This document shows positions 11,325 through 24,051 of a DNA stretch of 64,000 bases, in pieces; position 1 is the first letter of the stretch; each line of letters starts with the position of its first letter. The stretch is from Neoarius graeffei (lineage: Eukaryota > Chordata > Actinopteri > Siluriformes > Ariidae). Both the position numbers and the translations under genes were made by a program. A model generated the notes under the pieces. That model saw only the letters and a program-made list of their open reading frames with translations, made no database searches and was not told the origin of the DNA. The stretch is taken from positions 74,878,649 to 74,942,648 of the forward strand of contig NC_083569.1 of the NCBI RefSeq assembly GCF_027579695.1, read 5' to 3'.

Positions 11325-12180
11325 GTTGGAGAAGGATTTCAGGAGTCATTTGTGATAGCAAAGTCCCACCAAAAATGAAAGGTAAGAAGTATAAGACAGT
11401 AGTGAGACCAGCTGAGGGCGGCACGGTGGTGTAGTGGTTAGCGCTGTCGCCTCACAGCAAGAAGGTCCGGGTTCGAGCCCCGTGGCCGGCGAGGGCCTTT
11501 CTGTGTAGAGTTTGCATGTTCTCCCCGTGTCCGCATGGGTTTCCTCCGGGTGCTCCGGTTTCCCCCACAGTCCAAAGACATGCAGGTTAGGTTAACTGGT
11601 GACTCTAAATTGAGCGTAGGTGTGAATGTGAGTGTGAATGGTTGTCTGTGTCTATGTGTCAGCCCTGTGATGACCTGGCGACTTGTCCAGGGTGTACCCC
11701 ACCTTTCACCTGTAGTCAGCTGGGATAGGCTCCAGCTTGCCTGCGACCCTGTAGAACAGGATAAAGCGGCTAGAGATAATGAGATGAGACCAGCTGTGAT
11801 GTATGGATTGGAGACCGTACCCTTAACGAAAAGACAGGAGGCAAAGTTGGAGGTGGCGGAGTTGAGGATGTTAAGGTTTGCGATGGGAGGTTGGACAGGA
11901 TAAGGAACGAGCGCATCAGAGGGACAGCACATGTGGAGAGCTTGGGAATTAAGCTAAGAGAGAGGAGACTGACATGGTATGGGCACATCCTGAGAAAAGA
12001 TGCAGAGCATGTTGAGGATGGAGCTGCCAGGCACACGAAAATGAGGAGATACATGGATGTGATGAGAGAGGACATGAAAGTGGCAGGTGTGGTAGAGAAG
12101 GATGCTGAAGACAGGGAGCAATGGAGACCAAAGATCCGCTGTGGCGACCCCTAATCGGGAGCAGCCAGAAGAAGAAGACC
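11325..12180 (+). mobile_element. Non-LTR retrotransposon 3' fragment split by a SINE
   Basis: Plus-strand relative of the fragment at 3428-3965. It encodes [39 protein letters not shown] and YMDVMREDMKVAGV, ending WRPKIRCGDP-stop with a 3' tail AGAAGAAGA. The coding part continues across a nested V-SINE (11415-11784). 5'-truncated and inactive. Confidence 0.75.
11415..11784 (+). mobile_element. V-SINE (Mermaid-like) with 12-bp target duplication
   Basis: The tRNA-like head has A-box TGGTGTAGTGG and B-box GGTTCGAGCCC. The conserved centre includes TTTGCATGTTCTCCCCGTGT, and the tail ends GATAATGAGA-like repeats. The 12-bp sequence TGAGACCAGCTG occurs at both 11403-11414 and 11785-11796, so this is a clean insertion into the retrotransposon fragment. 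Confidence 0.9.
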
Positions 12181-12989
12181 GTTAAATACAAAAGTTTGAA
12201 TCAATCATGTTTGTTTTCTGGGTTTAAAAAAATGTTTTGTTTTTAAGAGATGATTTGCAAAAGAAAAAGGAAATAAAGGACATTAAAAAGACAACTGTGA
12301 ATCATGGAAAAAGACCCGATACATCAGCAGAAAATGGCTTTAAAAGAACCAAAAGGAAGATGTTTGATCCTCAGTGTCCAGGTCTGATCTGAAGCAGGCA
12401 CTGTTTGACATCTGGCAGTGGTTTCACAGAGATTTCAGGAAGAATAACGTGGTGAATATTAATTACATCTGAGAGGATCCAAGGAGACTGAAGACAGTTA
12501 GACGGGCAAAGGGTGACACAAGTGTGTGTGTGTGTAAGATAATAATCAGAGGTTGGTGGGGGGTTTTATATAATAATATCACAATCAGAGAGAAAGGGAG
12601 ATGTCAATTTATTGTTTTAATCAAATTAATTATTTATCTTGTTCCTTTTGTCTCATCCCTGAACTTCCCTACTGGAAATAGACATTAATTCCACACACAG
12701 AAAGCTGATGAAGACAAGCACCACCATGCTGGTGAACCTGGTCTCACTGATCACTTGCCTGCATCATTAAAATGTTTGTTTGTTTGTTTGTTTGTTTGTT
12801 TTTTCCACATCAAGTTGTTAATGTAGTAAAGTGTAAATAAAAACAAACAAAAAACTAAGTCACCTCTTCGAAAATTCGTCGCACCTTGATGTCCTTCTGT
12901 TAAATTTCCTTCTATCAGTTGTTTTACATGCATAAACACAGCACTTCCATCAATAAAACTCAAAAACCCATGCTACGTGTTTACACACA
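12181..12989. other. Intergenic, no gene recognised
   Basis: Contains a (TTTG)n run at about 12773-12802 and otherwise unremarkable sequence. Confidence 0.5.
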
Positions 12990-13045
12990 CAGGACGCCGC
13001 CATTATCAGAAACAAAAGCGTTGGCCAAATCTCGCGAGACTTTCG
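12990..13045 (-). promoter_or_regulatory. Candidate TATA-less promoter upstream of wrap53
   Basis: On the minus strand the palindrome TCTCGCGAGA (about 13030-13039) is followed about 25 bp downstream by ATAATGGCGGCG, a YY1-like site in the sense orientation. This pairing is typical of housekeeping promoters in vertebrates. It lies 2.1 kb upstream of the wrap53 start codon, on the right strand for a leader exon spliced to the acceptor at 10916. No transcript evidence; assignment is inference. Confidence 0.45.
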
Positions 13046-13434
13046 TTATTTGGAACAGCTGCACTACTCAGCTCGTCCACAAGAGGGCCACACATACAGA
13101 ATAAACCGGAAACAACCGGATAAGTGTGCTCAACAGCTCATCCACAAAAAAAGCACTATTTTTTTTCCCACTAATAACACTGAGATATATTTGCAATTAA
13201 AGTATAAAAAAAATTGCCCTTACAGGTTGCTGACTGAATGAATGAACTTATAAAGCTTGTATAAATCCTCACATTCAGGCTAATTGAGTTGAAAAATGCA
13301 AAAAGAAAATCGAATCCACTCTACAAACAGCGATACACACATTTCCATCCATTACCTATTTACTTTTTAGTCCTTTATCCTTTGTAAAGATGAGTTAAAA
13401 ATACAACTGGATGTACAGTATGTGAAGCATTATA

Positions 13435-13795
13435 TTCATCTCATCTCATTATCTGTAGCCGCTTTATCCTTCTACAGGGTCGCAGGCAAGCTGGAGCCTA
13501 TCCCAGCTGACTACGGGCAAAAGGCGGGGTACACCCTGGACAAGTCGCCAGGTCATCACAGGGCTGACACATAGACACAGACAACCATTCGCACTCACAT
13601 TCACACCTACGCTCAATTTAGAGTCACCAGTTAACCTAACCTGTGTCTTTGGACTGTGGGGGAAACCCATGCGGGCATGGGGAGAACATGCAAACTCCAC
13701 ACAGAAAGGCCCTCGCCGGCCACGGGGCTCGAACCCGGACCTTCTTGCTGTGAGGCGACAGCGCTAACCACTACACCACCATGCTGCCCCTTGAG
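13435..13795 (-). mobile_element. V-SINE (Mermaid-like), minus strand
   Basis: Full-length-looking copy in reverse: tail TCATCTCATTATCTGTAGCC, centre GTGTCTTTGGACTGTGGGGG, tRNA-like head ending GTTAGCGCTGTCGCCTC (minus) with B-box GGGTTCGAGCC. Confidence 0.85.
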
Positions 13796-14206
13796 TATAT
13801 ATGTGACAAATAAAGGCTTCTTGATCGATCTGTTAAAGAACTTCCTGACCATGGTGAGCAAAAAATATTGGAACATCTGACTGACAGCTGTTTCTTGTTG
13901 CTCAGATGTGTCCTGTTTGACTGATCATTCAATCAATCAATAGCTCTGAATGTCTACTCTTGGCTTGAGGCCTGAGTTTCACCTGTTAAGACTAAACTTG
14001 TTGTTAAAAAGGATAAACAAGCGTGAAGACCAGAGAGCTGTCCATAGGAGAAAAGCATGCCATTTTGAAGTTGAGAAAAGATGAAAAATTGATCATTGCA
14101 CAATTGATTACTCAAGCATTGGGCATATTCAATACAATTTGGAAAATCCTGAAAAAGAAAGAAACCACTGGTATACTAACAACCAGACATCAAACAGATC
14201 AGCCTT

Positions 14207-14545
14207 GGGCGGCACAGTGGCGTTTAACCCATCTGAAGCAGTGGTTAGCACTGTTGCCTCACAGGAAGAAGGTTCTGGGTTTGAGCCCAGGGGCTGACGG
14301 GGGCCTTTCTATGTGGAGTCTGCATGTTCTCCCCATGTCTGCATGGGTTTCCTCTGGGTGCTCCGGTTTCCACCACGGTCCAAAGACATGCAGGTTAGGT
14401 TAACATGGGGCAGCCATGGCCTGAGGTTGCGCTGCCCACTGCTCTGGGTACGTGTGCGTGTTCACTGCTTCAGATGGGTTAAATTTCACTGTGTGCTCAA
14501 GTCTATGCTTGAGTGTACATGTGACAAACAAAGGGTTCTAGCCTT
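14207..14545 (+). mobile_element. V-SINE copy inside the old Tc1
   Basis: Head GGGCGGCACAGTGGCG is followed by an internal TTTAACCCATCTGAAGCAGT block, then the B-box region GGGTTTGAGCCC and the V-SINE centre CATGTCTGCATGGGTTTCCT. The tail is the GCTTCAGATGGGTTAAAT type. Confidence 0.75.
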
Positions 14546-14574
14546 GCTTCCAAGGAAAACAACAGCAAATGATA

Positions 14575-14870
14575 AAGCCTTTATTACATATATATTAGAG
14601 CACAGTGAAATTCTTTCTCTGTGTTTAACCCATCTGAAGCAGTGAACACACATACGCACACAAAAGTGAGCAATGAGAACACAAATACCCAGAGCAGTGG
14701 GTAGCTGCACTGCAGTGCCCAGGGAGCAGTTGGAGGTTAGATGCCTTGCTCAAGGGCACTTCAGCCATGATACAGAGGGAGGAGAAACTACTGTTAATTC
14801 ACACACACACCGCACATTTTCCTGCTGGTCCAGGGAATTGAAATGGTGACCTTTTGGTCCCAAAGCTGAT
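14575..14870 (-). mobile_element. Second SINE-tail fragment, inverted
   Basis: Contains TTTAACCCATCTGAAGCAGT and CTTGCTCAAGGGCACTTCAG on the plus strand, the reverse of the tail at 14207-14545. It may be a separate SINE or part of a composite insertion. Confidence 0.6.
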
Positions 14871-15557
14871 GAAAGTCATCTGTGAAGAGGGAAAAAACTC
14901 AAACACAGCAGTCAGCGACATCAACACTCCCCACAGAACCAGAGTAAAAGCATCACAATCCACCATTCAAAGAAACTTCAAGAGCAGAAATATCGAGGCC
15001 ACAAGATGCAAACCACTCATCAGCAGTAAGAATCAGAAGGCCAGATTGGAAATTGCAAAGAAATACAGACATGATCCACAAAGGTTCTGGAGCCAAGATT
15101 AACCTCTACCAAAGTGATGGAAAGCCCAAAGCTTGGAGAAAGAAAGGATCTGATCATGATCCAAAACATATGAACTCATTGGTCAAGCACAATAGGCCTG
15201 CCTAGGTCTATCATATTCTTTCATGTATCACTCTTTGAGGCATTATTCTTATGACTCATCTTATTTTGCTGTCCTTTTGTATTTCAATATCTATGTGTTT
15301 TTATATATATATTTATCTTTTTAGCATCAGGGACAATTTTCAAATAGGGTATGAGACCTGTTATTGTCCCTTGCCACCATGTTTTTTTTGTATTTGGTTG
15401 TATTTAATTCAGATGGTATGTGTATTTATTTCAATTATTGTAATTATCTTTTTATGGCAAACCGCAGTAAACTAAATTAAGTGATGGAGACAGTGTTATG
15501 GCTTGGGCTTGCATTGCCGCTTCTGGAACAGGCTTACTAATCTTTACTGATGATGTA

Positions 15558-17177
15558 CAGTGCTGAGCGTAAATGAGTGCACCCCCTTTGAAAAGTAACA
15601 TTTTAAACAATATCTCAATGAACACAAACAATTTCCAAAATGTTGACAAGACAAAGTTTAATATAACATCTGTTTAACTTATAACGGGAAAGTAAGGTTA
15701 ATAATATAACTTAGATTACACATTTTTCAGTTTTACTCAAATTAGGGTGGTGCAAAAATGAGTACACCCCACAACAAAAACTACTACATCTAGTACTTTG
15801 TATGGCCTCCATGATTTTTAATGACAGCACCACGTCTTCTAGGCATGGAATGAACAAGTTGGCGACATTTTTCAACATCGATCTTTTTCCATTCTTCAAC
15901 AACGACCTCTTTTAGTGACTGGATGCTGGATGGAGAGTGATGCTCAACTTGTCTCTTCAGAATTCCCCAGAGGTGTTCGATTGGGTTCAGATCAGGAGAC
16001 ATACTTGGCCACTGAATCATTTTCACCCTGTTCTTCTTCAGAAATCCAACAGTGGCCTTAGATGTGCATTTAATCATGTTAGAAAAGTGCACGACGACCA
16101 AGGGCACGGAGTGATGGTTGCATCTTCTCTTTCAGTAAACAGCAATACATCTGTGAATTCATGATGCAGTCAATGAAATGCAGCTCCCCGACACCAGCAG
16201 CACTCATGCAGCCCCACATAAGGACACTGCCACCACCATGTTTCACTGTAGGCACCAGGCAGTTTTCTTTGTATTCCTCACCTTTGTGACGCCATACAGT
16301 TTTGAAGCCATCAGTTCCAAAAACATTTATCTTGGTCTCATCACTCCAGAGTCCCAGTAGGCTTCATCTTTGTCAGCATGGGCCCTGGCAAACTCTAGGT
16401 GGGCTTTTTTGTGCCTGGGCTTTAGGAGAGGCTTCTTTCGTGGATGGCATCCATTGCATGCCATTCCTCTGCAGTGTACGCCATATTGCGTCACGGGAAA
16501 TAGTCACCCCAGTTTGGCTTTCTACTTCTTTAGATAACTGCAGTGAACTTGCATGCCGATTTTCTTCAACCCTTCTCATCAGAAGACGCTCCTGTCGAGG
16601 TGTTAACTTCCATGGATGACCTGGACGTCTCTGTGAGATGGTTGCAGTTCCATCTTTCTAAAATTTTTGTACCACTTTTGTGACAGTATTCTGACTGATA
16701 AGTAAAGCTTTGCTGATCTTCTTGTAGCCTTCACCTTTGTGGTGGAAAGAAATTATTTTCTTTGGGGAATTCTGAAGAGACAAATTGAGCATCACTCTCC
16801 ATCCAGCATCCAGTCACTAAAAGAGGTCGTTGTTGAAGAATGGAAAAAGATTGATGTTGAAAAATGTCGCCAACTTGTTCATTCCATGCCTAGAAGACTT
16901 GGTGCTGTCATTAAAAATCATGGAGGCCATACAAAGTACTAGATGTAGTAGTTTTTGTTGTGGGGTGTACTCATTTTTGCACCACCCTAATTTGAGGAAA
17001 ACTGAAAAATGTGTAATCTAAGTTATATTATTAACCTTACTTTCACGTTATAAGTTAAACAGATGTTATATTAAACTTTGTCTTGTCAACATTTCGGAAA
17101 TTGTTTGTGTTCATTGAAATATTGTTTAAAATGTTACTTTTCAAAGGGGGGGGGGTACTCATTTACGCTCAGCACTG
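15558..17177 (-). mobile_element. Foldback Tc1-like element (chimeric arms)
   Basis: TA-flanked, starting CAGTGCTGAGCGTAAATGAG and ending with the complement. The left arm (15558-15970) and right arm (16762-17177) are long inverted repeats of about 415 bp. Each includes the same transposase C-terminus ([20 protein letters not shown]...NHGGHTKY). The middle (about 15970-16735, minus strand) holds the rest of a decayed transposase, including [16 protein letters not shown] and VEENRHASSLQLSKEV. The normal 5' terminal repeat appears replaced by a copy of the 3' end. Confidence 0.8.
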
Positions 17178-17655
17178 TAACTCATGATGGTAGAATGAAT
17201 TCAGAAGTCTACAGAAACATTGTCTGTGAATTTACAGATAAATGCATCTGATCTAATTAGGAAGAGCTTCATAATGCAGCAAAAACAATGACCCAAACCA
17301 CTGCCAACACAGCAAAGGATTTCATCAGGGGAAAAAAGTGAAAGGTTTTAGACTGGCCACATCAATAACTCAACCCAAGATCTTTACCCAATTTTACATG
17401 CGATTCACCTCCTGAAGAGGAGACTCAAAGGAGAAACCCCCCAGAGCAAACAACTGAGAGAAGCTACAGTACAAACCTGGAAAAACATCACAAGAGAGTA
17501 TGCAACAGTTTAGTGATGCCAGTGAGTCCCTGGCTTGATAAATATTGTGGTAGTTACTTTAAGACTATCTGTTCTCTAAATGTCTTCAGCGTATTGTGCA
17601 AAAAAAAAAAAAAAGTCTTGCCATTCCAATATTTTCAGAAGGGACTGTACAGGAA

Positions 17656-18819
17656 GAAACTATCTACTTTGATCTCTCAAAACTGTATGGCTCAATATCT
17701 TAAAAATCACAGAATTGCAACACACACAAAAAATATTTTCTTTGTACTTTTGTCAATTAAAGGTTCACATGAATTAAAAGTTACAGATTTTTGTTTGTAC
17801 CACATTTTGGAAAATATCCCAACTTTTCTGGAAGCGGGGTTAGTAGTTAACAGATTATTTGGCTTTTGTGTTGCTTTCTGTGATGAGCTACTCAAGGACA
17901 GAGCAGGCCCATTTCCTGTTTGGCTCCATTGCATGTTTGGAATCATTGTTCTGCTGAAAAGTTCCTTTCGATCTCAACAAATTCCAGCTTATAAACTGAG
18001 GACATCACATTCTTCTCCAAAATAGCTTGGCCTAGCCAACAAATAATTAAGTCAAATTTTCCTGTGCTGCTTCTTCAAAGGAAAACAAAACCCAAAAATA
18101 AACACTGTTTGTCGATCGCAGCAGGTGTCCTGATGTGCTGCCTGCAAGTTTAAATTAAAAATAAAACTTTAACAACAGTTTATCCATTTAAAAAATTGAT
18201 ATTGCTAAAAATAGGCTTACCTGGACGCAATCATTTGCACTGAAACTGGATATCCGCCTGTGACACAACCAGCACCAAGAACACTGTTCGCCTTAGTAAC
18301 ACATCCATCAAATAAAGGCTTCTCATTCTAAAAATCATCCCAGGGCACCACTGTGCTCTCTCTCTCGCTCTGTGTGCGTTCACTGCTTCCCATGGGTTGA
18401 ATACAGAGAAAGCACTTCCCTGTGCTGTAATGTACATGTAACTAATAAGGCTTCGAAATCAAATAAAAAATTTGAGATTTTTACTGGCAACAAAATACAT
18501 GAATCAACAGTTCACTTTTATGAAGTTTAACTCTCACTCGGCTAGAGAACACATACACAGTACTGAGACAGATACTAGTAAACAATCCCAATGTCAAAGC
18601 AATGCGATTCTTGCTGTCTAAAAAGATTGCTTTTATTCACTGAGAAAAGCTAACAAAAGCATGCCAAATAAAATGATCAGTGATCAGGCTTATTTTTACA
18701 CCAAAAAACTTTACACTCAGCATCTTTAGAGTTGGTTACAACAATTTAGAAGTGATGTATATACGCTAGGTCTTAGCTTGGGCAAGTCATGTGGTGAGTA
18801 AGCAACATCACAATCTGAT
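17656..18819. other. Intergenic region with a SINE-tail scrap
   Basis: Contains a fragment of the SINE tail family (about 18330-18455; GCGTTCACTGCTTCCCATGG). Otherwise no gene or complete repeat recognised. Confidence 0.5.
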
Positions 18820-19802
18820 GCAAGCAGTGGACCGAGGCTGGTGTCAGTGCATCAAGAGCCACCATACACCTTCAGGAAAGGGGCTACAACTGTCACATTC
18901 CTAACATCAAGCCACTCCTGAACCAGACACAATGCCAGAAGCGTCTTACCTGGGCTAAGGAGAGAATCACTATTGCTCAGTGATCCAAAGTCGTCTTTTC
19001 AGATGAAAGTAAATTTTGCATTTCATTTGGAAATCAAGGTCCTAGAGTCTGGAGGAAAAGTGGAGATGCACAGAATCCAAGGTGTTTGAAGTCCAGTGTG
19101 AAGTTTCTGCAGTCTGTGATGATTTGGGGTGCCATATCACCTGCTGGTGTTGGTCCACTGTATTTTATCAAGTCCAAAGTCAACGCAGCCATCTACCAGG
19201 AGATTTTAGAGCACTTCGTGCTTCCATCTGCTGACAAGCTTTATGGAGATGATGATTTCCTTTTCCAGCAGGACTTACCACCTGCTCACAGTGCCAAACT
19301 ATCACCAAATGGTTTGCTGACTATCTTACTGTGCTTGATTGGCCAGCCAACTCACCTGACCTGAACCCCATTGGGAATCTATGGGTTATCGTCAAGAGGA
19401 AGATGAGAAACACAGACCCAAAAATACAGATGAGCTGAAGGCTGCTATTAAAGCAGCCTGGGCTTCAATAACACCTCAGCAGTGCCACAGACTGATCACC
19501 TCCATGCCACACCGCATTGATGCAGTAATTAGTGGTAAAGGAGCCCCAAGTATTGAGTGTATAAATGAACATACTTTTCAGAAGTTGGACATTTCTGTAT
19601 TGTAAATCCTTTTGTGACTGATCTTTGGAAATATTCTAATAATTTGTGATACACTGGATTTCTGATTTATTATGGCTTATAGCTCATGAAATCAAAAGAA
19701 CTTGAAATATTTCATTTTACACGAGTATACAAAGTTGACCTTTTTGAATTAAAATTACAAAAAAAATGTTCACAAGATTCTAACTGTTTGGGATACACTA
19801 GT
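18820..19802 (+). pseudogene. Tc1-like transposase remnant, 5'-truncated
   Basis: Broken frames encode SVMIWGAISPAGVGPLYFIK, DFLFQQDLPPAHSAK and EDEKHRPKNTDELKAAIKAA, closely related to the element at 29362-30798. The right end reads GATACACTAGTA. The first catalytic Asp region (FSDESKFCIS) is present just upstream near 19000. Left terminus not found. Confidence 0.8.
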
Positions 19803-20137
19803 AGATGTTAGCTGAACAATTCAAATACAATTCATAGATTTCATAAATGTGTATTATTTGAAAATGTAGCTTTACATGTCAGCAAGTGATAAAATACCAG
19901 TATGACAAAACTTGGGTTGAGTGATATGGGATGCTATCCAGTTTCATTGTCTGACTGACAATACATACAACCCATTATGATAATTTTTTTTTTAACTGTG
20001 TGAATTTGGAAATATCAATAAAGGATTTTTTTAAAAAAATGATTCTTTTGCCAGATTTCTGAACAACTAATAGAAGTATCGAAATTTGAGGGGGAGGGAA
20101 AAAAAACAACTCTGAACATCATCCTTAGTGATAATCA

Positions 20138-20143
20138 TTTATT
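20138..20143 (-). terminator. Candidate poly(A) signal for gigyf1
   Basis: AATAAA hexamer on the minus strand, about 4.85 kb downstream of the stop codon. Other AATAAA-like hexamers exist nearer the stop, so this is one candidate. Confidence 0.3.
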
Positions 20144-23100
20144 ATGTACTCATACTTTCAAACAAAAACCCAAACTATTTACACTCATTAATCTGCATGT
20201 TATTTTATTTCCAGTAAGATTTCACTGTTATATCCGATTTTAAAAGTTCAGCTACAGGACAAACTTAACAAGTAGATTGGGAATAGGCAAATGAGTCATT
20301 GCATCACCTCCACTACAAATTACATGCAAAGGATGTATAGACAAGGAGATTCCAACACAATACTGATCTTCTCCCTTCCTACTACCGTACGACTCTGCTA
20401 TTTGAGAAATATGTTAAATTGTAGATAGTCCTGCAGTCATTACTCATGTGTTTGGGTTTGTTTGGGGGTTTTTTTTGCACCAAATTATGATCAGGTCGCA
20501 TGGGTACATGTACATCTGTCCTTGAAAAATGTGAACTTCAATTATCAAAGGGCCACCCAGGCATGGTAATCTATCATCCGGATCACTCCCATCATATTCT
20601 CATTAAACTATCTAGTTTAGTTTAATTATTTAATCAATCACCATCCATAATAAAAAGGCATCATGCACATAAGAACCCCAAATATTTTCATCACCATGAC
20701 AAAGCAGAACCATTCTCTCAGGTACATCATGACGGCATGTCTGTTCAACAGCACCAACGCTGCATTAAAGCTGCATGCAGCTCAAACTCTTGCCAAAAAT
20801 GGGCCAGCAAAGTTGAACAGTAATTTGAGTCAATTCCACTACATAAACCTAATCAGTCCAAACGCCATCTTAAAATAATGCTTCGTTTTTCACCATGGTG
20901 CATATCCTGTAACAAAGAAGCCTCAAATTATTTCTTGAGAATCAGCCAGATTCTATCTAAACTGACAAAATGCCTTTTGTTAAATTTCAGGCTCATGGGA
21001 TTTGTTTGCCACATACACCTCACACTTAATCCTCAAGCGAAACTCTGATCAAGTTACTTCATGACTCATTTAGATCAGGAATAATCACAGGAGTAAAAAT
21101 CAGGTTAACTAAACATGTTAAGCATTTTTTTCCCCCAAAATACAGGCTTGTCTGTACAGTTAAGGCATGGTCTAAAGGGGGAAAAATTACACACAACAGA
21201 GAAAAGCAGTAGCATATACAGTTTACACAGCAGCCAGGAGTATGAAGTCTGTTTGAATACGATTTAATCAAGACAGCAGCTGAAGGAAGTGAAGTTTGCC
21301 TTTGATACTGGATGATAATGACCATTTTTGCATGTGTGCTCAGCAGACCTCAACATGGGTTTGTGTGTGTTAGCCCGTGTATGCAATCAGGGCTGTCTGT
21401 ACAGGTATTGACTGTCATAGCTCCAGAATCTCGTGGTCCGGCTTCGGCACACACCGATGAAGTTGATCACCTCCTGAGGGAGCGAACAAGCTGTGGAGGT
21501 ACATCACACTCCTATCGGTTCAGTCACTTCACTCCATTCAGTAAAGGAGGCGTCCTCTCAAAGCAGGTACCATCGATGGTCTTCCGAGAGAGAGGGAGAG
21601 AAAAGCCACTGTCCTGGTCAGAAGCTCTGGTATACTGGTCTGCAAAAAAAAAAAAATGCAAGAGAAAGGAACAGTGTGCAAAATGAAAACAATGAAGTCT
21701 TTAAATGACATACACTTTAATTAGCTCCATTACCAGACAGACCATTCTGCTGCTGCGGTCACAAGCAACTCCACGCTGAAATTAATCCAAAACTGTGCAG
21801 AAGCTCCGTTTAATCTCCTCAAATACTCATCTACTCCAGTCAATTTGTAGAATCCATTGAAATAGTCTCTGGTCCTCAGCCAGAAACAAGCAGTTTATAA
21901 AAGTTCTTTCCTGTATCTTGAGCGCGTCCACAGGAAAATCTCCAAAAGCCCGAACATGGAGTAGAACGCTATTCCTCAACATTCAACATGTCTGATTAGC
22001 CTACTTCATTGGTTTGTGATCAAGATTATGTTCAGTCCTAAGAATTGCAGAGTTAAAAGGACCAAAAAAAAACCCCAAAAAAGCAAAAAACCCCACAGCA
22101 TTACTTATGTACATGTTCAAAAGGGGGGAACAACATGCCTGTTGAGATTCTCAGTGGAGGGGCTTTAGCTGGATTCGAAGTGTCCGGCCAGCCATGCTTC
22201 AACAGCACCCTCTGTCTTCCTCTACATGTCCCCGCAGGTTCCTCACAGTTTTGTGTGTGTGAAAAGTGCATAGTGAGAGCACTGAGGCAGTGACCGCTCG
22301 TTCACCATCTTCAGGAGGATGATGTCGACTGCTGCGATACTCCCTTCGCCCACATGGAAACAGAAAGGCTAGTGACAGTCCCCAGGTTATGAGGACAGAG
22401 CGGAGGTCATGAACGTCCCTCATGCGCTTTTGTACTTTCCAACACATTCCAGACCAGTCCATCTTTGTATTTTCATTCAACTTTTCTAAAGCAAAATCTA
22501 AATCTAGAGGCCAGGTCTAGATACTCCGGGGAAGAAAACTCTTAAAGCATCAATCGCATTCTTGCATTTCAAGGTACCGAAAAGAAATGGTCTGTGCTGT
22601 TTTTTTTTTTGTTTTGTTTTCCAGGAACACAAACTTCTTTTCTCTGGCTGAAAAAGTATTTAAACCCACTGTGAAGAGGAAGAAAAAAAAAAAATAGGCA
22701 AAAAGTAAACAAATTTAACAAATTTCAGTAAACAAAATATGGTCAGCTTTGTAATAACTGCTCATCTCAGCACCCAATCCCCAAAGTCACAAATATGGAG
22801 ACTTTCTGTATGCCACACCCAGTTCACAACAAGAGGGTGGGGTGTGCTCTCATCTGATTATTCCAGCACCTCCTCCCTAAAGGTTTCTGAATTGAGTGAC
22901 CCGCCCTCAAAAAAAAAAAAAAAAAAACCCACAAAAGTCCAAGTGTTTTTCTGTAAACAACCAAAACTCCAGTATGGAATAGATTTTCTCTCTCATCGTC
23001 AATTTTTTTATTATTATTTTTTTTGTGTTTTTATTTTTTTTTCTTTCTTTTTTTTTTTTTTAAACAGGATTGTAGAGGCAGTGTCTTCTGGTGGTAGTCG

Positions 23101-24050
23101 TCTTGATTCTCCATCTGCTTGCTGAACAGGCTTTTGAAAAAAAGAGACACCTTTCGCTCCATTTTAATGTCCGACTACACTCCCATGTTTGCGTTGAATA
23201 AAAAAATTTTTTTTTTTAAAAATCCGGCTTCACTGTTTTTTCACCTTTTTTTGGAATACATTCAATAATTTTTTGTAAAAAGACAGACAACACACTTCAC
23301 ATGGTGGCAATGAAACTATAAACTACAGGAAAATAATTTCAAAAATAATAAAAAAGTAGCAGCCCCAAGTCCTCATTTGTAGTCCAAATACTTTTAACTT
23401 GTGTGTATGTGTATATTGGAGATACATATATACACACACACCAGAGTCGACAACAAACAAGTAACATTAAATGAACATTTTTTGTGCACATTTTTGTGCA
23501 CTTGCACAGTTTGATGGGATCTATTTAAGCCAGTCAGTCACTTGCTCAGGAGTAAGAGAGTGGACAACAAGGCAATGTGAGCCACATCCCCCAAAAAAGT
23601 GGACAATCCTGTCAATGGACTATCCCCAGGCTACACTAGAAGAACTACAGAGAATGGTGTGCACAACGCACAAAGCTCTTGGTTTAGAAGCATGGGAGTG
23701 GGGTCTGTACTGAGACACACTCCCAGAAAATAATGTCTTAATGGCAGCAATGAACTCCAACCACTCGCCCTTTAAGTTCTTAGGCACATGTGTGGACAGA
23801 AACTCTCATGCGCGCACGCACACACACAACCTCAGGACTTGGCCCATAAGCCTACTTGAGGCACTGATACGGGTGGTGGACAGAAGGGGGGGGGGGGGGA
23901 AGAAAACCCACAAACATGCAGAGCACTGCTAAGTGTAAAAGAAGCTAAAGCTTTTTTTTGCTTTTTTTTTTTCCTCCTGGTTGCACCTACAGCTTTCATA
24001 TCTGTCTGGGGATGGATGAGGAAATGGGGGGAGAGCAGAACTCCCCCTCC

Positions 24051-24051
<1 letters not shown>

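Larger units (their letters stand above)
13850..17655 (+). mobile_element. Old Tc1-like transposon broken by nested insertions
   Basis: Fragments of one transposase read in order on the plus strand: RELSIGEKHAILKLRKDEK (about 14030-14200), then SQSTIQRNFKSRNIEATRC...RFWSQD (about 14870-15110), then CDS remnants at 15480-15557 and 17180-17515. End sequences share AATATTGGAA / TTCCAATATT. The gaps hold SINE sequence (14207-14870), about 290 bp of unknown origin (15191-15478) and a younger foldback Tc1 (15558-17177). Bounds are approximate. Confidence 0.65.

Noticed and set aside
11424-11490. tRNA gene candidate
   Set aside because: It is the head of a V-SINE with target duplication.
16739-16942. 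Independent short gene on the plus strand
   Set aside because: It is the duplicated transposase C-terminus in the right arm of the foldback Tc1.
11000-20000. tp53 beside wrap53
   Set aside because: No p53 motif was seen on either strand; a translated search would be decisive.
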